DNA of 64,000 bases from Hemileia vastatrix (GCA_030280995.1 JASXTE010000004.1:43286797-43350796); one strand, 5' to 3'; positions 10,404-20,646 are shown, numbered from the stretch's first letter. The notes: generated from the letters alone by a model not told the origin. Program-made: numbers and translations.

Positions 10404-13400
10404 TCAAGAGTTAAAGCTGTCTTTACCTGCAACAGGAAGACCAGTGACAAAATCCATATTAATGATTTGCCAGGGAGCACTAGGTGCTTCAATATGTTGT
10501 AATAACCCTGCCCTCTTACCTGTTAACCTTTTAGATTTTTGGCAGGAATCACAAGATTCAACATATAATTTTGTGTCTTCAGACATATTAGCCCACCATG
10601 CAGTGTTTTTGATTCTAATCAATGTTTTTTCAAGATCAAAATGACCAGCTAATATGTCATCATGACAAAGTTTGAGGATAGTTTCTTTCATTGAAGGAGG
10701 AATAACAATTACATTGGTAAGCTTCCTTCTATAATAAATATAACCATCTTCAATAGAAAACTTTCCTTTATTTAAAGCATTTTGGTATTTTGCAGGAAGA
10801 GTTTTTATTAATGCTTGAATTGAAGCATTCTTAGGATCATTCAAAATAGTAACTAATTTATTCAAGTCAGAATCTTTATCATATGAATCCAGTATTAACT
10901 GTAATAACTCTTCTTCCATATCAACTATAAATATACCATGTATATGAACAGTGTCATCCTCAGGTACATAAGCAGGATTGGAGTCATTATTTGGCAGAGG
11001 CAATCTGGAGAGCATATCAACATTAGAGTGAACATTTCCAGCTCTGTGGATAATAGTCATCCTTCCTCTGTATTCCTGAACAGCAAGTTGCCACCTGAAC
11101 ATATGTCTTTTAGGTGTTTTGAGGTTTAAGAGAGATTTCACAGCACTACAGTCAGTTACCAACTCAAATTTTTGGTCATCCAAGTAGTAATGAAGTTTCT
11201 CAAGAGCCCAAACAACTGCCAAGCACTCTAATTGAGTGGCACCATATTTCAATTCACTATTTCTTAAGGTTCTTGAAATATAACAAATTACAACCTCTGA
11301 GGATTTATCATTAATAATTTGCTTTTGGTGAAGGGCAGCACCCAGACCAATAAAGCTAGCATCTGTATAAAGTACAAATGGCTTGTTAAAATCTGGGAGA
11401 GCCAATATAGGGGCTGACATTAAGCAATTTTTCAATGTATTAAAAGCTTTTTGACAGTCATCATTCCAGAGAAAAGCAACATCTTTTCTGGTTAGTTTTG
11501 TAAGAGGCAAGGCTATGACCTGATAATTTTTAATATATTGTCTATAATAGCCACACATACCTAAAAAACTTTGGATTTCTCTTACAGAAGTTGGTGCTTT
11601 CACATTTTGAATGGCAGCAACTTTATTATGGTCTACACAAATTTGTAAGCCTGACACAACATGGCCAAGGACTTTCAAAGATTGAAAACCAAATTTACAC
11701 TTTTTTAAAGATAAGGTCATATTGATTTCATCCATTTTTTGGAAAACTCTATTTAAATGAATCATATGTTCATCAAAAGTTTTAGAAAAAACAATAATAT
11801 CATCAATATAAACCATGAGCCAACCTTCAATAATTTCTTGATGGAAAGTGTTATCCATGACTTTTTGGAAAACTGAAGGAGCATTTTTAGGGCCAAATGG
11901 CATCCTAACATACTTATATATTCCCATATGAGTAGCAATAAGCAAAAAATTTTGAGAATTTTTCTCAACTGGAACTTGATGATAACCTTTATTACCATCC
12001 AGACAACTAATAAATTTTGCACCTTGCAAGGTAGCATGTATTGAATTAATTCTGGGTAAAGGATAAATATCATCAACAGTATAAGTATTTAAAGCTCTGT
12101 AATCTCCACATAATCTAGCTTTATCTTTTTCATAAGAAATTAAGACTGGGGAGATGACACAATATTTGGGGGTGACATCCACTTTCTCAATGATATTCAT
12201 TTTCAATAATGTTTCAATATTATCTTCAATATCTTTTCTTTTTGATGGAGAAGCAGGATATGGTTTTTTCTTAAGGGAAGGAGGAATATCACTCAAATTA
12301 CAGGATAAGGTAATTTTCATCTCTTCCTGAACAATTCCCAAGACATGAGAACCATGAGCAAAAGCCATAGGGAAAGAGGTAATAGAGGCAACAATAGAAT
12401 CCTTTTGTTCATCAGTCAAATGATCACCAAAAGAAGCGGTATTTATTTCATGTAATAAATCATCCATTTCAGTTGTTGTTCTACCTTTACATTGGGTCAG
12501 TGAGTTACAAGATTTCAACAAATGCCCAGAAGGTTTAGGAGAAGAAATTTTGAATTTTCTTTTCCCATTTATTCCTAAGGTAAAGCAATTATTTGCTGGG
12601 TCCAGTTTCACACCAAACATGGTCAAAATATCATTTCCCATAATAAACCAATTGCTCAAATTATCATTTTTCATGACAACAAATTCACAAATAGCTCTGA
12701 CAAAACCACCATTATATTTGAAGAATACAGAGGTTTTGTATTTGCCAATAGGAAATAAGGTAGAACCATACCCTCTCCATTTTTCAGAAGTTATAGGCAA
12801 TAATTTACTCAAATATTCCTTATCCACTGAAGCCAAAGCTTTTTCAGATACTACACTTCCTCCAGCACCAGAATCAAGAACTACATCAACATTTTTACCA
12901 TTAATGATAACAGGTGCCTTTAAAGGGGATATAGGAATAGAATTGCTAGTAATATCTCTAATTATCTCAGCATTTTCTACTGAAGATAAATTCAATACAC
13001 AATCTTCAGATATATTATTTAAATAATGGACATCATGTTCCAACATTAAAACATCTTTAACAGATTCATTGTCATAGGAGATATTACTTTCACAGTCACT
13101 GGAAGAATTATTGACATCAAGTTCAAGTTCATCAGTGTCTTCATTTTGTTCAACAAGATGAATTTTCTTGTCACAAACATGACCCTTCTGCCACGGTTTG
13201 TTACATTTATAACAAGTATTTGTTGCATATTTTTTAGGTGCAACTGGGGCAGAGGGTTTACCAGATTTTTCTGGGAGCTTTATAGAAGGTTTATTCTGAT
13301 CATTATAAGATTTACTAAGGTAATTCTTTGGTTCATATCTATGGTTGAGTAGTACTTCATTACAGATATTAATGAAAGAAGAATTTTCCCTTACATGCTC

Positions 13401-15536
13401 AGTTCTAGCAACAATCAAATCCCTAAGAGAATTTGGTAATTTATACAAGATTTTATCTCTCCAAATATCATAATCCATCTTTGGATCAATTGCTCTAAGG
13501 ATTTTAGTTATTTTCATCAGAAAAACAATGGGCTTTTCAACAGAGGAGGATACATATCTAGTATTCTCATACAGTCTCTGCTGAGCTAACCTGAATTTTG
13601 AACCACCAAATTGATTCTCAATCAAGGATTTCCAATCATTCCATGTATAATGATTGTTATCTAAGAGGACAGATTCATACCACATCAAGGCTACATTGGA
13701 AAATAAAGAAATTAACTTAGAAACAATTTCCTCATCAGGTAGTTTATAAGATCTCTTTAAAATATCAATTCTCTGGATAAAGTGTTGCCAATCAGAGGAA
13801 GAATCACCATCAAAGGTAGGATATTGTTCTAATTTAGGCCAATTTTTCTGACTACTGGGATGGTCCACTTTTTGGTTTGAATTATTCATTAGTAATAATT
13901 CCTGAAGTTTAGCCAGGTGTTCAGAAATTTCATTATTTACAGAAACAGCTGGTGCATGACTATCACAAGATTTTTTGCTAGTAGCAAAAGATTTTACAGA
14001 CTCATTGTCAGTTTGTTTAATGGTTGAAATATGAGGAAGAAAGGATGAACTTTGTTCAGGTTTTTTCCCTTTATTTTTATGCAGCTTACTGGCAGAAATC
14101 TCATTTAATTCTTTATTGATGGTTAAGGTTGAGAACTTTTCCTGTAGGTCAGACACATAGTTTCTTATTCTTGGAATTTCAGACATCTGGTCATTCACTT
14201 TTGCAAGAGATAGAACATTTCTGTCCTCAGAAACTGAGTGTTTGGTACTTAGTGCATGGAAGTCATTTTTTAGTTTCTTCAACTCATTTTGTAGAGATTT
14301 TATTTCATTTTTGAATGAATAATTTTCCTCAATAAGGGGTTTCAATTCACTCAATGTTTTATGCAGACTGATATTTCTATCTGAGATAGCTCTATGGTCA
14401 CTTCTTATTTGTTTTTGTTGACTAAGAACAATATTCAAGGTTTCTTTGATTTTTAAATAAGCTGTATCTTGTACAGAAGAACTCACTCTACATTGCAAGT
14501 GTAAATTATTTAATCTATCATTTTCATGGATTAACACATCTCTCACATGTTTGTCTTTCACAATATTAAAATCAAGGGTATCTTTCAAAATTTCCTCAGA
14601 AGTTTTTTCAATTAAGTTATAGATTTCAGGGGGAACAGAATCATTTTTAATTGCAAGAGAAGGATTAATTAAAGATGTAGAAGTTAAATGTAAAGGTTCA
14701 TCAAATGACAATTTGCTAATTACATCAATAGGGCTACTAGTTACAGGAAGCTGTCTTTTAACAGGTTTAACTGTTATTTCACCATGTTCAATAATATTAC
14801 CTGCAGAAGAAGATTTATTAGAAAACATACCCAAGTGACTATCAACCAAATTACTTACCATGGCAGAGGAGGAAACTTCCCCTGGGACTGGGTTTGGGAT
14901 TGTGCTTGGGCCTTCTTTCTCCTGCTTTGTTGGTAGGGATGAGGAGGTGGATGGAAATTGGGTGTTCTGGATGGGCCAGGCTGATGATGAGGAGGGTGTT
15001 GCACATTCTGTTGGTAGTGACTCATTAGATAATCCCATTTCCATTGCTCTACTTCCATAGTATTTGGATTTTGGATGGTTGAGCTGGGTGGCTGTGAAGG
15101 TTGAGCCTGAAATTGAAGCTGATTGGGAGGCAATTGAGGAGGGGCCTGGGCCTGAATCTGGTTCCTGAGTTCTTGGACCTGATCCCACAATGTGTCTACC
15201 TTTGCTTTGTACGTCATATTTTCTGTCTTCAACTCTTTTATATGACTGGAGAGGTTGCTGATTTGTTGTGGCAGAGGAAGCTTTTTTATTTTGAAGCCTT
15301 TTGGAAGACCTTCTTGAGGCACTAGAGGCTTTACTTCCTTCTGTGGTACTGGGGGAAGGGGGTTTGGTTTGTTTGCATTTCCTGTCATTTCCACATCCTG
15401 CAGTATGAGAATTCTTTGTGTTAGCATAAGATTTTTTATGACCAACTTTAGAAGAACTTACAGTGTCAGCATCATAGTCAATTTCTATCTCATCCACTTG
15501 CATGTTATCCATTTTTTCTGTCAAATTGTTGGACAT
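10404..15536 (-). CDS. TE-A Gag-Pol polyprotein to the TGA (Gag, protease, RT, RNase H, integrase start)
   Basis: The open frame has 1710 codons. Approximate domains by residue: Ser-rich N-part 1-330; coiled coil 330-480; capsid-like region 560-720; CCHC-type knuckle (CYKCNKPWQKGHVC) near 775; aspartic protease (LDSGAGGS) near 887; reverse transcriptase 1090-1330 with YIDD near 1245; RNase H 1385-1500 with TDAS and TDCS; integrase HHCC finger 1620-1665; first catalytic D near 1693. The start at 15536 is the first Met. For codons 25-267 the frame conserved in relatives is not this one: two candidate introns (15398-15461 and 14737-14858) appear to shift it. Except for the TGA at 10404-10406, pol looks functional. 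Confidence 0.93.
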   Translation of the reverse strand: MSNNLTEKMDNMQVDEIEIDYDADTVSSSKVGHKKSYANTKNSHTAGCGNDRKCKQTKPPSPSTTEGSKASSASRRSSKRLQNKKASSATTNQQPLQSYKRVEDRKYDVQSKGRHIVGSGPRTQEPDSGPGPSSIASQSASISGSTFTATQLNHPKSKYYGSRAMEMGLSNESLPTECATPSSSSAWPIQNTQFPSTSSSLPTKQEKEGPSTIPNPVPGEVSSSAMVSNLVDSHLGMFSNKSSSAGNIIEHGEITVKPVKRQLPVTSSPIDVISKLSFDEPLHLTSTSLINPSLAIKNDSVPPEIYNLIEKTSEEILKDTLDFNIVKDKHVRDVLIHENDRLNNLHLQCRVSSSVQDTAYLKIKETLNIVLSQQKQIRSDHRAISDRNISLHKTLSELKPLIEENYSFKNEIKSLQNELKKLKNDFHALSTKHSVSEDRNVLSLAKVNDQMSEIPRIRNYVSDLQEKFSTLTINKELNEISASKLHKNKGKKPEQSSSFLPHISTIKQTDNESVKSFATSKKSCDSHAPAVSVNNEISEHLAKLQELLLMNNSNQKVDHPSSQKNWPKLEQYPTFDGDSSSDWQHFIQRIDILKRSYKLPDEEIVSKLISLFSNVALMWYESVLLDNNHYTWNDWKSLIENQFGGSKFRLAQQRLYENTRYVSSSVEKPIVFLMKITKILRAIDPKMDYDIWRDKILYKLPNSLRDLIVARTEHVRENSSFINICNEVLLNHRYEPKNYLSKSYNDQNKPSIKLPEKSGKPSAPVAPKKYATNTCYKCNKPWQKGHVCDKKIHLVEQNEDTDELELDVNNSSSDCESNISYDNESVKDVLMLEHDVHYLNNISEDCVLNLSSVENAEIIRDITSNSIPISPLKAPVIINGKNVDVVLDSGAGGSVVSEKALASVDKEYLSKLLPITSEKWRGYGSTLFPIGKYKTSVFFKYNGGFVRAICEFVVMKNDNLSNWFIMGNDILTMFGVKLDPANNCFTLGINGKRKFKISSPKPSGHLLKSCNSLTQCKGRTTTEMDDLLHEINTASFGDHLTDEQKDSIVASITSFPMAFAHGSHVLGIVQEEMKITLSCNLSDIPPSLKKKPYPASPSKRKDIEDNIETLLKMNIIEKVDVTPKYCVISPVLISYEKDKARLCGDYRALNTYTVDDIYPLPRINSIHATLQGAKFISCLDGNKGYHQVPVEKNSQNFLLIATHMGIYKYVRMPFGPKNAPSVFQKVMDNTFHQEIIEGWLMVYIDDIIVFSKTFDEHMIHLNRVFQKMDEINMTLSLKKCKFGFQSLKVLGHVVSGLQICVDHNKVAAIQNVKAPTSVREIQSFLGMCGYYRQYIKNYQVIALPLTKLTRKDVAFLWNDDCQKAFNTLKNCLMSAPILALPDFNKPFVLYTDASFIGLGAALHQKQIINDKSSEVVICYISRTLRNSELKYGATQLECLAVVWALEKLHYYLDDQKFELVTDCSAVKSLLNLKTPKRHMFRWQLAVQEYRGRMTIIHRAGNVHSNVDMLSRLPLPNNDSNPAYVPEDDTVHIHGIFIVDMEEELLQLILDSYDKDSDLNKLVTILNDPKNASIQALIKTLPAKYQNALNKGKFSIEDGYIYYRRKLTNVIVIPPSMKETILKLCHDDILAGHFDLEKTLIRIKNTAWWANMSEDTKLYVESCDSCQKSKRLTGKRAGLLQHIEAPSAPWQIINMDFVTGLPVAGKDSFNS
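14737..14858 (-). other. Candidate gag intron 2 of TE-A (122 nt)
   Basis: The donor GTAAGT is at 14853-14858; the candidate acceptor ends CTAG at 14737-14740. Removing it joins the alternate-frame exon (…PPLP plus two bases) to the main frame at C-S-P-I-D. The alternate frame otherwise ends in TGG-TAA-G, where the stop lies inside the donor. TE-R (GTAAGC, 6825-6830) and TE-E (GTAAGT, 31773-31778) keep a donor at the same place. A better-looking acceptor, TTCTGCAG, near 14805 gives an immediate stop, so the exact acceptor is uncertain. Confidence 0.65.
14859..15397 (-). CDS. TE-A alternate-frame gag exon 2 (about 180 codons)
   Basis: This segment is open in a frame different from the long gag-pol frame. 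It encodes D-V-E-M-T-G, a basic patch (LPKGFKIKKLPLP), a short coiled-coil-like stretch (SNLSSHIKELKTEN), a Gln/Pro-rich region, then QWKWDYL, GPSRT, HPYQQSRRKK and PLP at the end. TE-R has the matching peptides in the matching frame (LPKGFKIKK, NLS-HIK, KWQWGWL, GPSRT, PHPYQ) and TE-E has KKDALLKKITIKK and AEKWKWD. The long frame is less well conserved over the same DNA. I infer that this is the main N-terminal Gag sequence made from spliced RNA. Confidence 0.68.
15398..15461 (-). other. Candidate gag intron 1 of TE-A (64 nt)
   Basis: The donor GTAAGT is at 15456-15461 and the acceptor ACTGCAG ends at 15398. Exon 1 is 75 nt (25 codons, 15536-15462, phase 0). Splicing leads from the long frame into the conserved alternate frame (D-V-E-M-T-G). 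TE-E shows the same arrangement: GTAAGT at 31258 and CTCCAG at 31312, phase 0, next codons D-I-T-M-E-G. In TE-R the donor is mutated but the acceptor side is aligned. Confidence 0.75.
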
Positions 15537-16215
15537 ACTAGTGGGAAGATTAATATTTTACTTTGTACTTTATAAAAAAAATAATCAAAGTTAGTCAATA
15601 ATTTGCTCCAAATAATATAAAAAAATTTTTTAATTAATTAAATTATAGAAAAAATAACTTTCAATATAAAGTAATAATTAAAAAATTAATTTTTTAAAAA
15701 AAAAATGGATTGCAAGTTTAAATTGGGAATAACAAGTTAGTTAATTCAACCAATTAATTACCAATATTAAATATGGCAATATATTGGGACTAAGCACAAT
15801 GTACTTTTAAGTCAACCAAAAATTAACAATAATTAATAATAAAAAAAATTAAATTAATAATTCAATTTGTATTAATAATAATGTCAATTCTTCTAGGACT
15901 AAGAGGATTTAACACTCTATAATGGTCAACTAGGAAAAAAAAATTTTTAAAAATTGAACACTTACACTCAGTGAATCAGCAATTAAGCCACAATCACTGT
16001 TATTGCAATAAAAATATAGTAATATGAGTGAGAGGCGCAAAGGTGAACTTACTATAGTGATCGAAAAATCACTTCAAAATAATATAAAAATTAATATTAT
16101 ATAAACCTAATATGTCGAACCCAAGTTCGAAACACAGTCGCGGCAAAAGTTCCGTTTTGCTAGGTGGTCCGTGCGTTTTGTCGTTCGTCGCCAGGCTTCG
16201 ATCGTCGTCATCGTT
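15537..16215 (-). other. TE-A untranslated leader with three bulged hairpins
   Basis: About 680 nt lie between the primer site and gag, very AT-rich. Three units have the form (plus strand) X-GAN, spacer, NTC-AA-X': 15721-15755 (AATTGG with CCAATT, GAA with TTC), 15784-15819 (TTGG with CCAA, GAC with GTC) and 15893-15943 (CTAG with CTAG, GAC with GTC). The stems change on both sides while the AA bulge stays. The part nearest the LTR (16110-16215) is GC-richer. No open frame of note. Confidence 0.75.
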
Positions 16216-16231
16216 TGGAAAGGCCCCCAGT
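16216..16231 (-). other. TE-A primer-binding site
   Basis: Directly after the 5' LTR the minus strand reads AC-TGGGGGCCTTTCC. TE-E has AT-TGGGGGTCTTTCC in the same position (30727-30741) and TE-R has AT-TGAGGCCCTTTCC (28632-28647). A conserved TGG-initiated sequence here is what a tRNA primer site would look like. I could not assign the tRNA. Confidence 0.7.
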
Positions 16232-17368
16232 TGTCGGCCGGTCGTCTAGAAGAAGGAGAAAATAGAAGAAGGAATGAGAGGAGGAGAAGGAGGAAAGGAG
16301 TATGGGTAATAAAAAATAAAATTTAATAAAATTATTTAATTTATTGAGAGAAAAACAACGATAATTGAGCTGGGAGGTGACAACAACTTGGTTTTATTAA
16401 TATTAATATTATTTAAGTAAGAGTTCTGCGCGGCAACCAAAATAATTACTATCAGACTTAAAGCAACCTTTAAATTGTTATATAAAATTTTAATTAGAAT
16501 TTTATTACTAATAAAAAGAATATAAACGTAATAAAAATTGTATTTAATTTGTTGAGTGTATAATAAGTGATGAGGCTACAGGGGATTATCCAAGGCCCTT
16601 TTATAGGCAATGGGTCCTCTGAAGCGCTACTCTCTTTGTAAATACAATGATTAGAATGGAATAAAACAAATATATCAAAAGAGTAAATGAAACATAACAA
16701 TATAGAGAAAAACATGAAACAAATAATTAAAAGCCCAATTAAGAATCCAATTTCCCCGCCATTAATCCCCAAATCAGTAAGTGACAATAGTAAATAACTA
16801 AACAAGAGTGGAAACATAGGAACTATGAGAAATATAATTCCCAACAGATGGTACATCCTGATTAGAGGACATTTTAAGTGAAACAAAAAATAATTTGACG
16901 CAACAAAACAAGCAATTAATCTCAATTTGGTTCAAATTAATTTATTTGTTTTTTCTAACACAATTAAGGGTCAAAAGAAGCGTCCTTAATAATTGTTTAG
17001 TATCATATGAGAGGTATTAGTTAATATATAAATTTAAGTAATTAATTTAAATATATTATAAATCAAATTTACACTTGTAATTATAATATATGTTTTTTAA
17101 TTAATTAAATATAAATTTATAATTATTAAATACATAAAAATGCGCCATTATTTATAGAATATATTATATTATGCTCAATTTAATTGTATATAAAAATATA
17201 TATAACCAATAAATTTAATGTAACATTTGTATATAATAAAATTCTTATATAATTTCATTATGTTAATAAAATATTAAGTTATATTCATTAAATACAAGTC
17301 TTACCCATTCTTTAAGGTTTTATAATTTATATATCATTTACTGGACTCCTGGAATAGCCTGGCTGACA
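16232..17368 (-). repeat. TE-A 5' LTR
   Basis: This 1137-bp LTR is nearly identical to 8200-9336. The minus-strand TATAAAAG promoter box is at 16598-16605. It ends CTGACA and is followed by the target duplication AGATA. Confidence 0.95.
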
Positions 17369-18434
17369 AGATATGTGGATTTAGCTGAAACCCCCGTCCT
17401 TCCAATAAAAATAAAAAAATGGGAATTCTAAATCGCTAAGCTAACCAGTCTACTTGGATCTGATTGATAAAAATAATGAAACTCTGATATGTATAACGCT
17501 TATTGAGATTTAAATAAAAGTGGCTGTTGAGAAAGAAATACTGATAACAACAGTTAAGTAGTACTAGTGAAAGATCTAATGATTGACTTATATGTTTTTA
17601 TGATGATTTAAATTTTAATGAGACAGAAATAATCAAGTCCCCAGTGGAAAGACCTTTCAAATGATACCCTATATGAGTTTATTTAAACTGTTGAATTGTA
17701 TTTCTAAAATGTTATGTAAAAAATAATAATGTTATAAGGGTATTATAACTTATTTAATTTGTTGAGTAATAAAAAATGAGACCGTGGTGGTTAAAGATTA
17801 AGCTGTATGATGTATGATAAACGTAAGATCCTCCCAATTTCGAGTCTGAGAGGCTCTTAAGTATACCTAGTCACGTGCCTAAGTTTCCCCTCCAGAGCTC
17901 AGCCAGAGCCCGTATGAATCTCGTACGGAGTCCGTCCGTAGTCCAAACGGAGTCGGTCCGGACCTCTGGACTCAATTAGAACCTTAAAACTATAATAAAT
18001 ATCCAAAATATTTACACATGATAGAGCCACTTCCCCTTTACATTGCCAACTAATGTTCGTAGTCTGCGCAGCTCTAATCACCCTGTGAAAATTCATCAAA
18101 GTAAAGTAATTTCTAAAAACGTAAATATTTCTATAAATATTTAAAATTCATTTAAAAATATATAAAAAAAATAGTAAAAATTCTGGGAAAATTTCCAAAG
18201 GTTCTTGAGTGACTCGACTTGATACTTATAAACTTTTCAGACTGTAAAAAAAATAAGTTTTCTCCGTAAAATAAATTGTTTTCACATAGGCATTCGCTTT
18301 TAACCAATTTCTTCATATTTAAAACTCAAGTAAATTGAATAAAACCCTTTTATAAAACATAATAGTGCCAATCTTTTTGCCGCAATAACTCTTTTTACGT
18401 ATTTAGGTGCTGTACTAAACTTTAGGCTACCACA
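17369..18434 (-). repeat. TE-B 3' LTR, main fragment
   Basis: This continues the LTR interrupted by TE-A and matches 27352-28384 closely with scattered substitutions and small indels. It ends CTACCACA. Its first five bases, AGATA, are the TE-A target duplication. A fragment at 17904-17955 has short GGAGTCCGTCC-type repeats that are fewer in the other LTR. Confidence 0.93.
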
Positions 18435-18450
18435 TCCTCCCTCCAATTGA
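18435..18450 (-). other. TE-B polypurine tract
   Basis: The minus strand reads ATTGGAGGGAGGA directly against the 3' LTR. TE-C has ATATTGGAGGGAGGA in the same position (58038-58053). Confidence 0.85.
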
Positions 18451-19097
18451 GAATGTCCCCATTCTTTAAACTTTGCATAAGTGATTGAGCAATTCCAAAA
18501 GAATTATCTTTTCTAATAAAATAATTTGATAAATTTGTTTTAGCTGGTCTTCTTTTAATTTTTTAAAATAAAAACTTTGTTTCTTCTTCTCTGGCTTGAT
18601 ATAACATAAAATAAAATAAATCTTGTGATGATTCCACTACTGAGAGCAAGGTTTGAATCCCTTCAGACTCCCATTAACCAGTCTTCCTTCATGTCACAGC
18701 ATTGAGAGAGTGGATCTTCCTAATGAGCCGAATACTCCTGATTCCAATCTCATAGGGCCCCCCACTGAGCCGAATTCTATGATTCCAATCTTGCCATAAG
18801 GTCCTCCAAGCTTCATACCAATAATTGCCTAACAATGAGGCACCAAAAAAAATCATTCCCTAAAATCCAACTACCATACTAACTTCTGATTCCTTCATCT
18901 CAATTTTCAAACTTTGCTATGCAGCAAACCCATAAAATACTTTTGCCAGGCTTCCAATAATAATATTAACTTTAGACCATTTTAAAGCGCCACAAATTTC
19001 ACCTAATTAACCATTATTATTTCCTTAGCATCATCACCACCTAAAATTTTAACCTCCTAAAGCTTATCAGCACCCAATTCCAGAAATGATTGAATAA

Positions 19098-19832
19098 CCA
19101 GTTTAGAGTCTTAGTGGACAGTGATAAATTAAAAGATTGAATTGAGTTATCCAAACAAGATTGACATTCTAGTTTAAAGTCTTGGTGGACCAAACATATA
19201 ATCAATTGCCAGTTTATGGTCTTGGTGGACCAAAGATCGTTTAAGTGCATAAATAACTTGAAATATTCCTAAGTAAGGCCTAGGCTTGACCAAAGACTGA
19301 ATAAACTTGATAATCCAGTTTAATGTCATAGTGGACCAAACATTTGATCGACAAGTAATCCAGTATAAGGTCATAGTGGACCAATGAATGTTGAATTTTC
19401 CTGCAGATATTAATTTTCCAGTTTAAAGTCATAGTGGACTAAAACAATGAATGAAGTACCAGTTTAAAGTCATGGTGGACCAAACATTTGATCAATAAGA
19501 AATCAAGTTTAAGGTCATGGTGAACCCAACAACTTGATAATAGTCTAGTTTAAGGTCTTGGTGGACCTAAAATTTGATAACACTCCAGTTTAAGGTCTTG
19601 GTGGACCTAACAACTTCTCTATCCTAGAACTCTTCAAAAATATCCATAAAATCTTGAACATCCTTGAAATTCAGTTTAAAGTCTTGAAGGACTAACATCT
19701 CCAATATAAAATCTTTAATGAAAGTCTTGAAAATTAGCCAGTTTAAAGTCTTGGAGGACTAACAGCTCCAAAATTCGTATAAAACCTTAAGGAAAGTCTT
19801 GAACAGTATCCAGTTTAAAGTCTTGGAGGACT
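19098..19832 (-). repeat. Array of about 13 hairpin units in the TE-B 3' UTR
   Basis: The plus-strand consensus is CCAGTTTAA followed by a 4-bp stem, a 6-nt loop and the matching stem, for example AGTC-TTGGAG-GACT or GGTC-TTGGTG-GACC. Copies start near 19098, 19169, 19209, 19315, 19358, 19418, 19459, 19505, 19545, 19585, 19671, 19739 and 19810, with irregular 40-70 bp spacing. Spacers often contain CAAACATTTGAT. In the element's RNA the order is stem, loop CNCCAA-like, stem, UUAAACUGG. Confidence 0.85.
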
Positions 19833-20352
19833 AACAGATATTTTGAAGTAAAATCCTATAGGTATTGAGTTCCCCAAGACCCTGTTTCCTGTCTAAACTA
19901 AATGAATAAAACTAAAAAGAATTAAGACTGAAAAATAAAACTAAGAAATATAATAATAATTTTGACTTAATTGATTAATTTTTTATTTTATTATTTTATT
20001 TTATTTTATTTTTATTTTTTATAATTATTTTATTTTATTTTTTAATTTAAATTTTTTTACTATTATTATTATTTTTTTTAATTTAAAATAAAAGATTTTC
20101 GAAAAGATAGTTTTGAAATAAAAGTTAAAATTTAATTTTTAAAGAAAGATAAACAAATGTGAAAAGAAAGATAAAAAAAGTAATAAAAAAAAATTTCAAA
20201 ATAAAATTTTAAAAGATGCCCCCCGGCCATTTGATGAGCCGTACCCTCAACATCATACCCACATCCAAGTGCAACTTGATGTGGTTAAACAATTTTGAGA
20301 AATTGAAAAGTAAAGAAAATAAATGAAAGTTTTTAGAAGATAATTTTATAAT

Positions 20353-20414
20353 GATGATCACTGGGTGGGCTCCCTCCAATTTATAAAAATGATTAGAGAC
20401 CACCAGTGAGCATC
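20353..20414 (-). other. Long conserved hairpin H1 in the TE-B 3' UTR
   Basis: The left arm GATGATCACTGGGTGG pairs with the right arm CCACCAGTGAGCATC, with one mismatch and one bulge. The loop contains GCTCCCTCCAATTT. TE-C has the same structure at 59149-59209. Confidence 0.75.
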
Positions 20415-20646
20415 ACCTTTGCAATTATTCATAATATATATTTAAAGGAAAGAAATTACAATCTAACATAAAAAATAAAAATAAAAATAAAAATAAAAAA
20501 GAAATATATAAAAAAATCTTGAATCCGGCGTTGAGAGCGGTGTCTCTTGATTCGTTCCAGTTTATAGTCTTAGTGGACTTCCTATAATTAAAAGACAAAG
20601 CCAGGATTCAACTAGAAACAGGGAAATTTTTAGAAACGAAAATTAT

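Larger units (their letters stand above)
8200..17368 (-). mobile_element. TE-A: nearly intact, recently inserted Ty3/gypsy chromovirus (9169 bp)
   Basis: Two LTRs of 1137 bp each (8200-9336 and 16232-17368) begin TGTCGG and end CTGACA. They differ at one base that I could find (C at 8819 against T at the matching site near 16851). The 5-bp duplication AGATA is at 8195-8199 and 17369-17373. The internal region has a leader (15537-16231), one gag-pol frame of 2056 codons (15536-9369) with a single TGA, and a purine-rich tract next to the 3' LTR. It inserted into the 3' LTR of TE-B. It is the best reference copy for the clade in this window. Confidence 0.95.

Noticed and set aside
14740..14860. 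Programmed ribosomal frameshift instead of intron 2
   Set aside because: A convincing slippery heptamer was not seen, whereas a GTAAGT/GTAAGC donor is kept in all three copies at the frame end. It is not fully excluded.
19041..19374. Repetitive small proteins from the TE-B 3' UTR
   Set aside because: The repeated peptides simply translate the hairpin array. There is no start context or conservation in TE-C.
19098..19832. CRISPR array
   Set aside because: Spacing is irregular, repeats are degenerate and short, the DNA is eukaryotic transposon UTR, and no cas genes exist.
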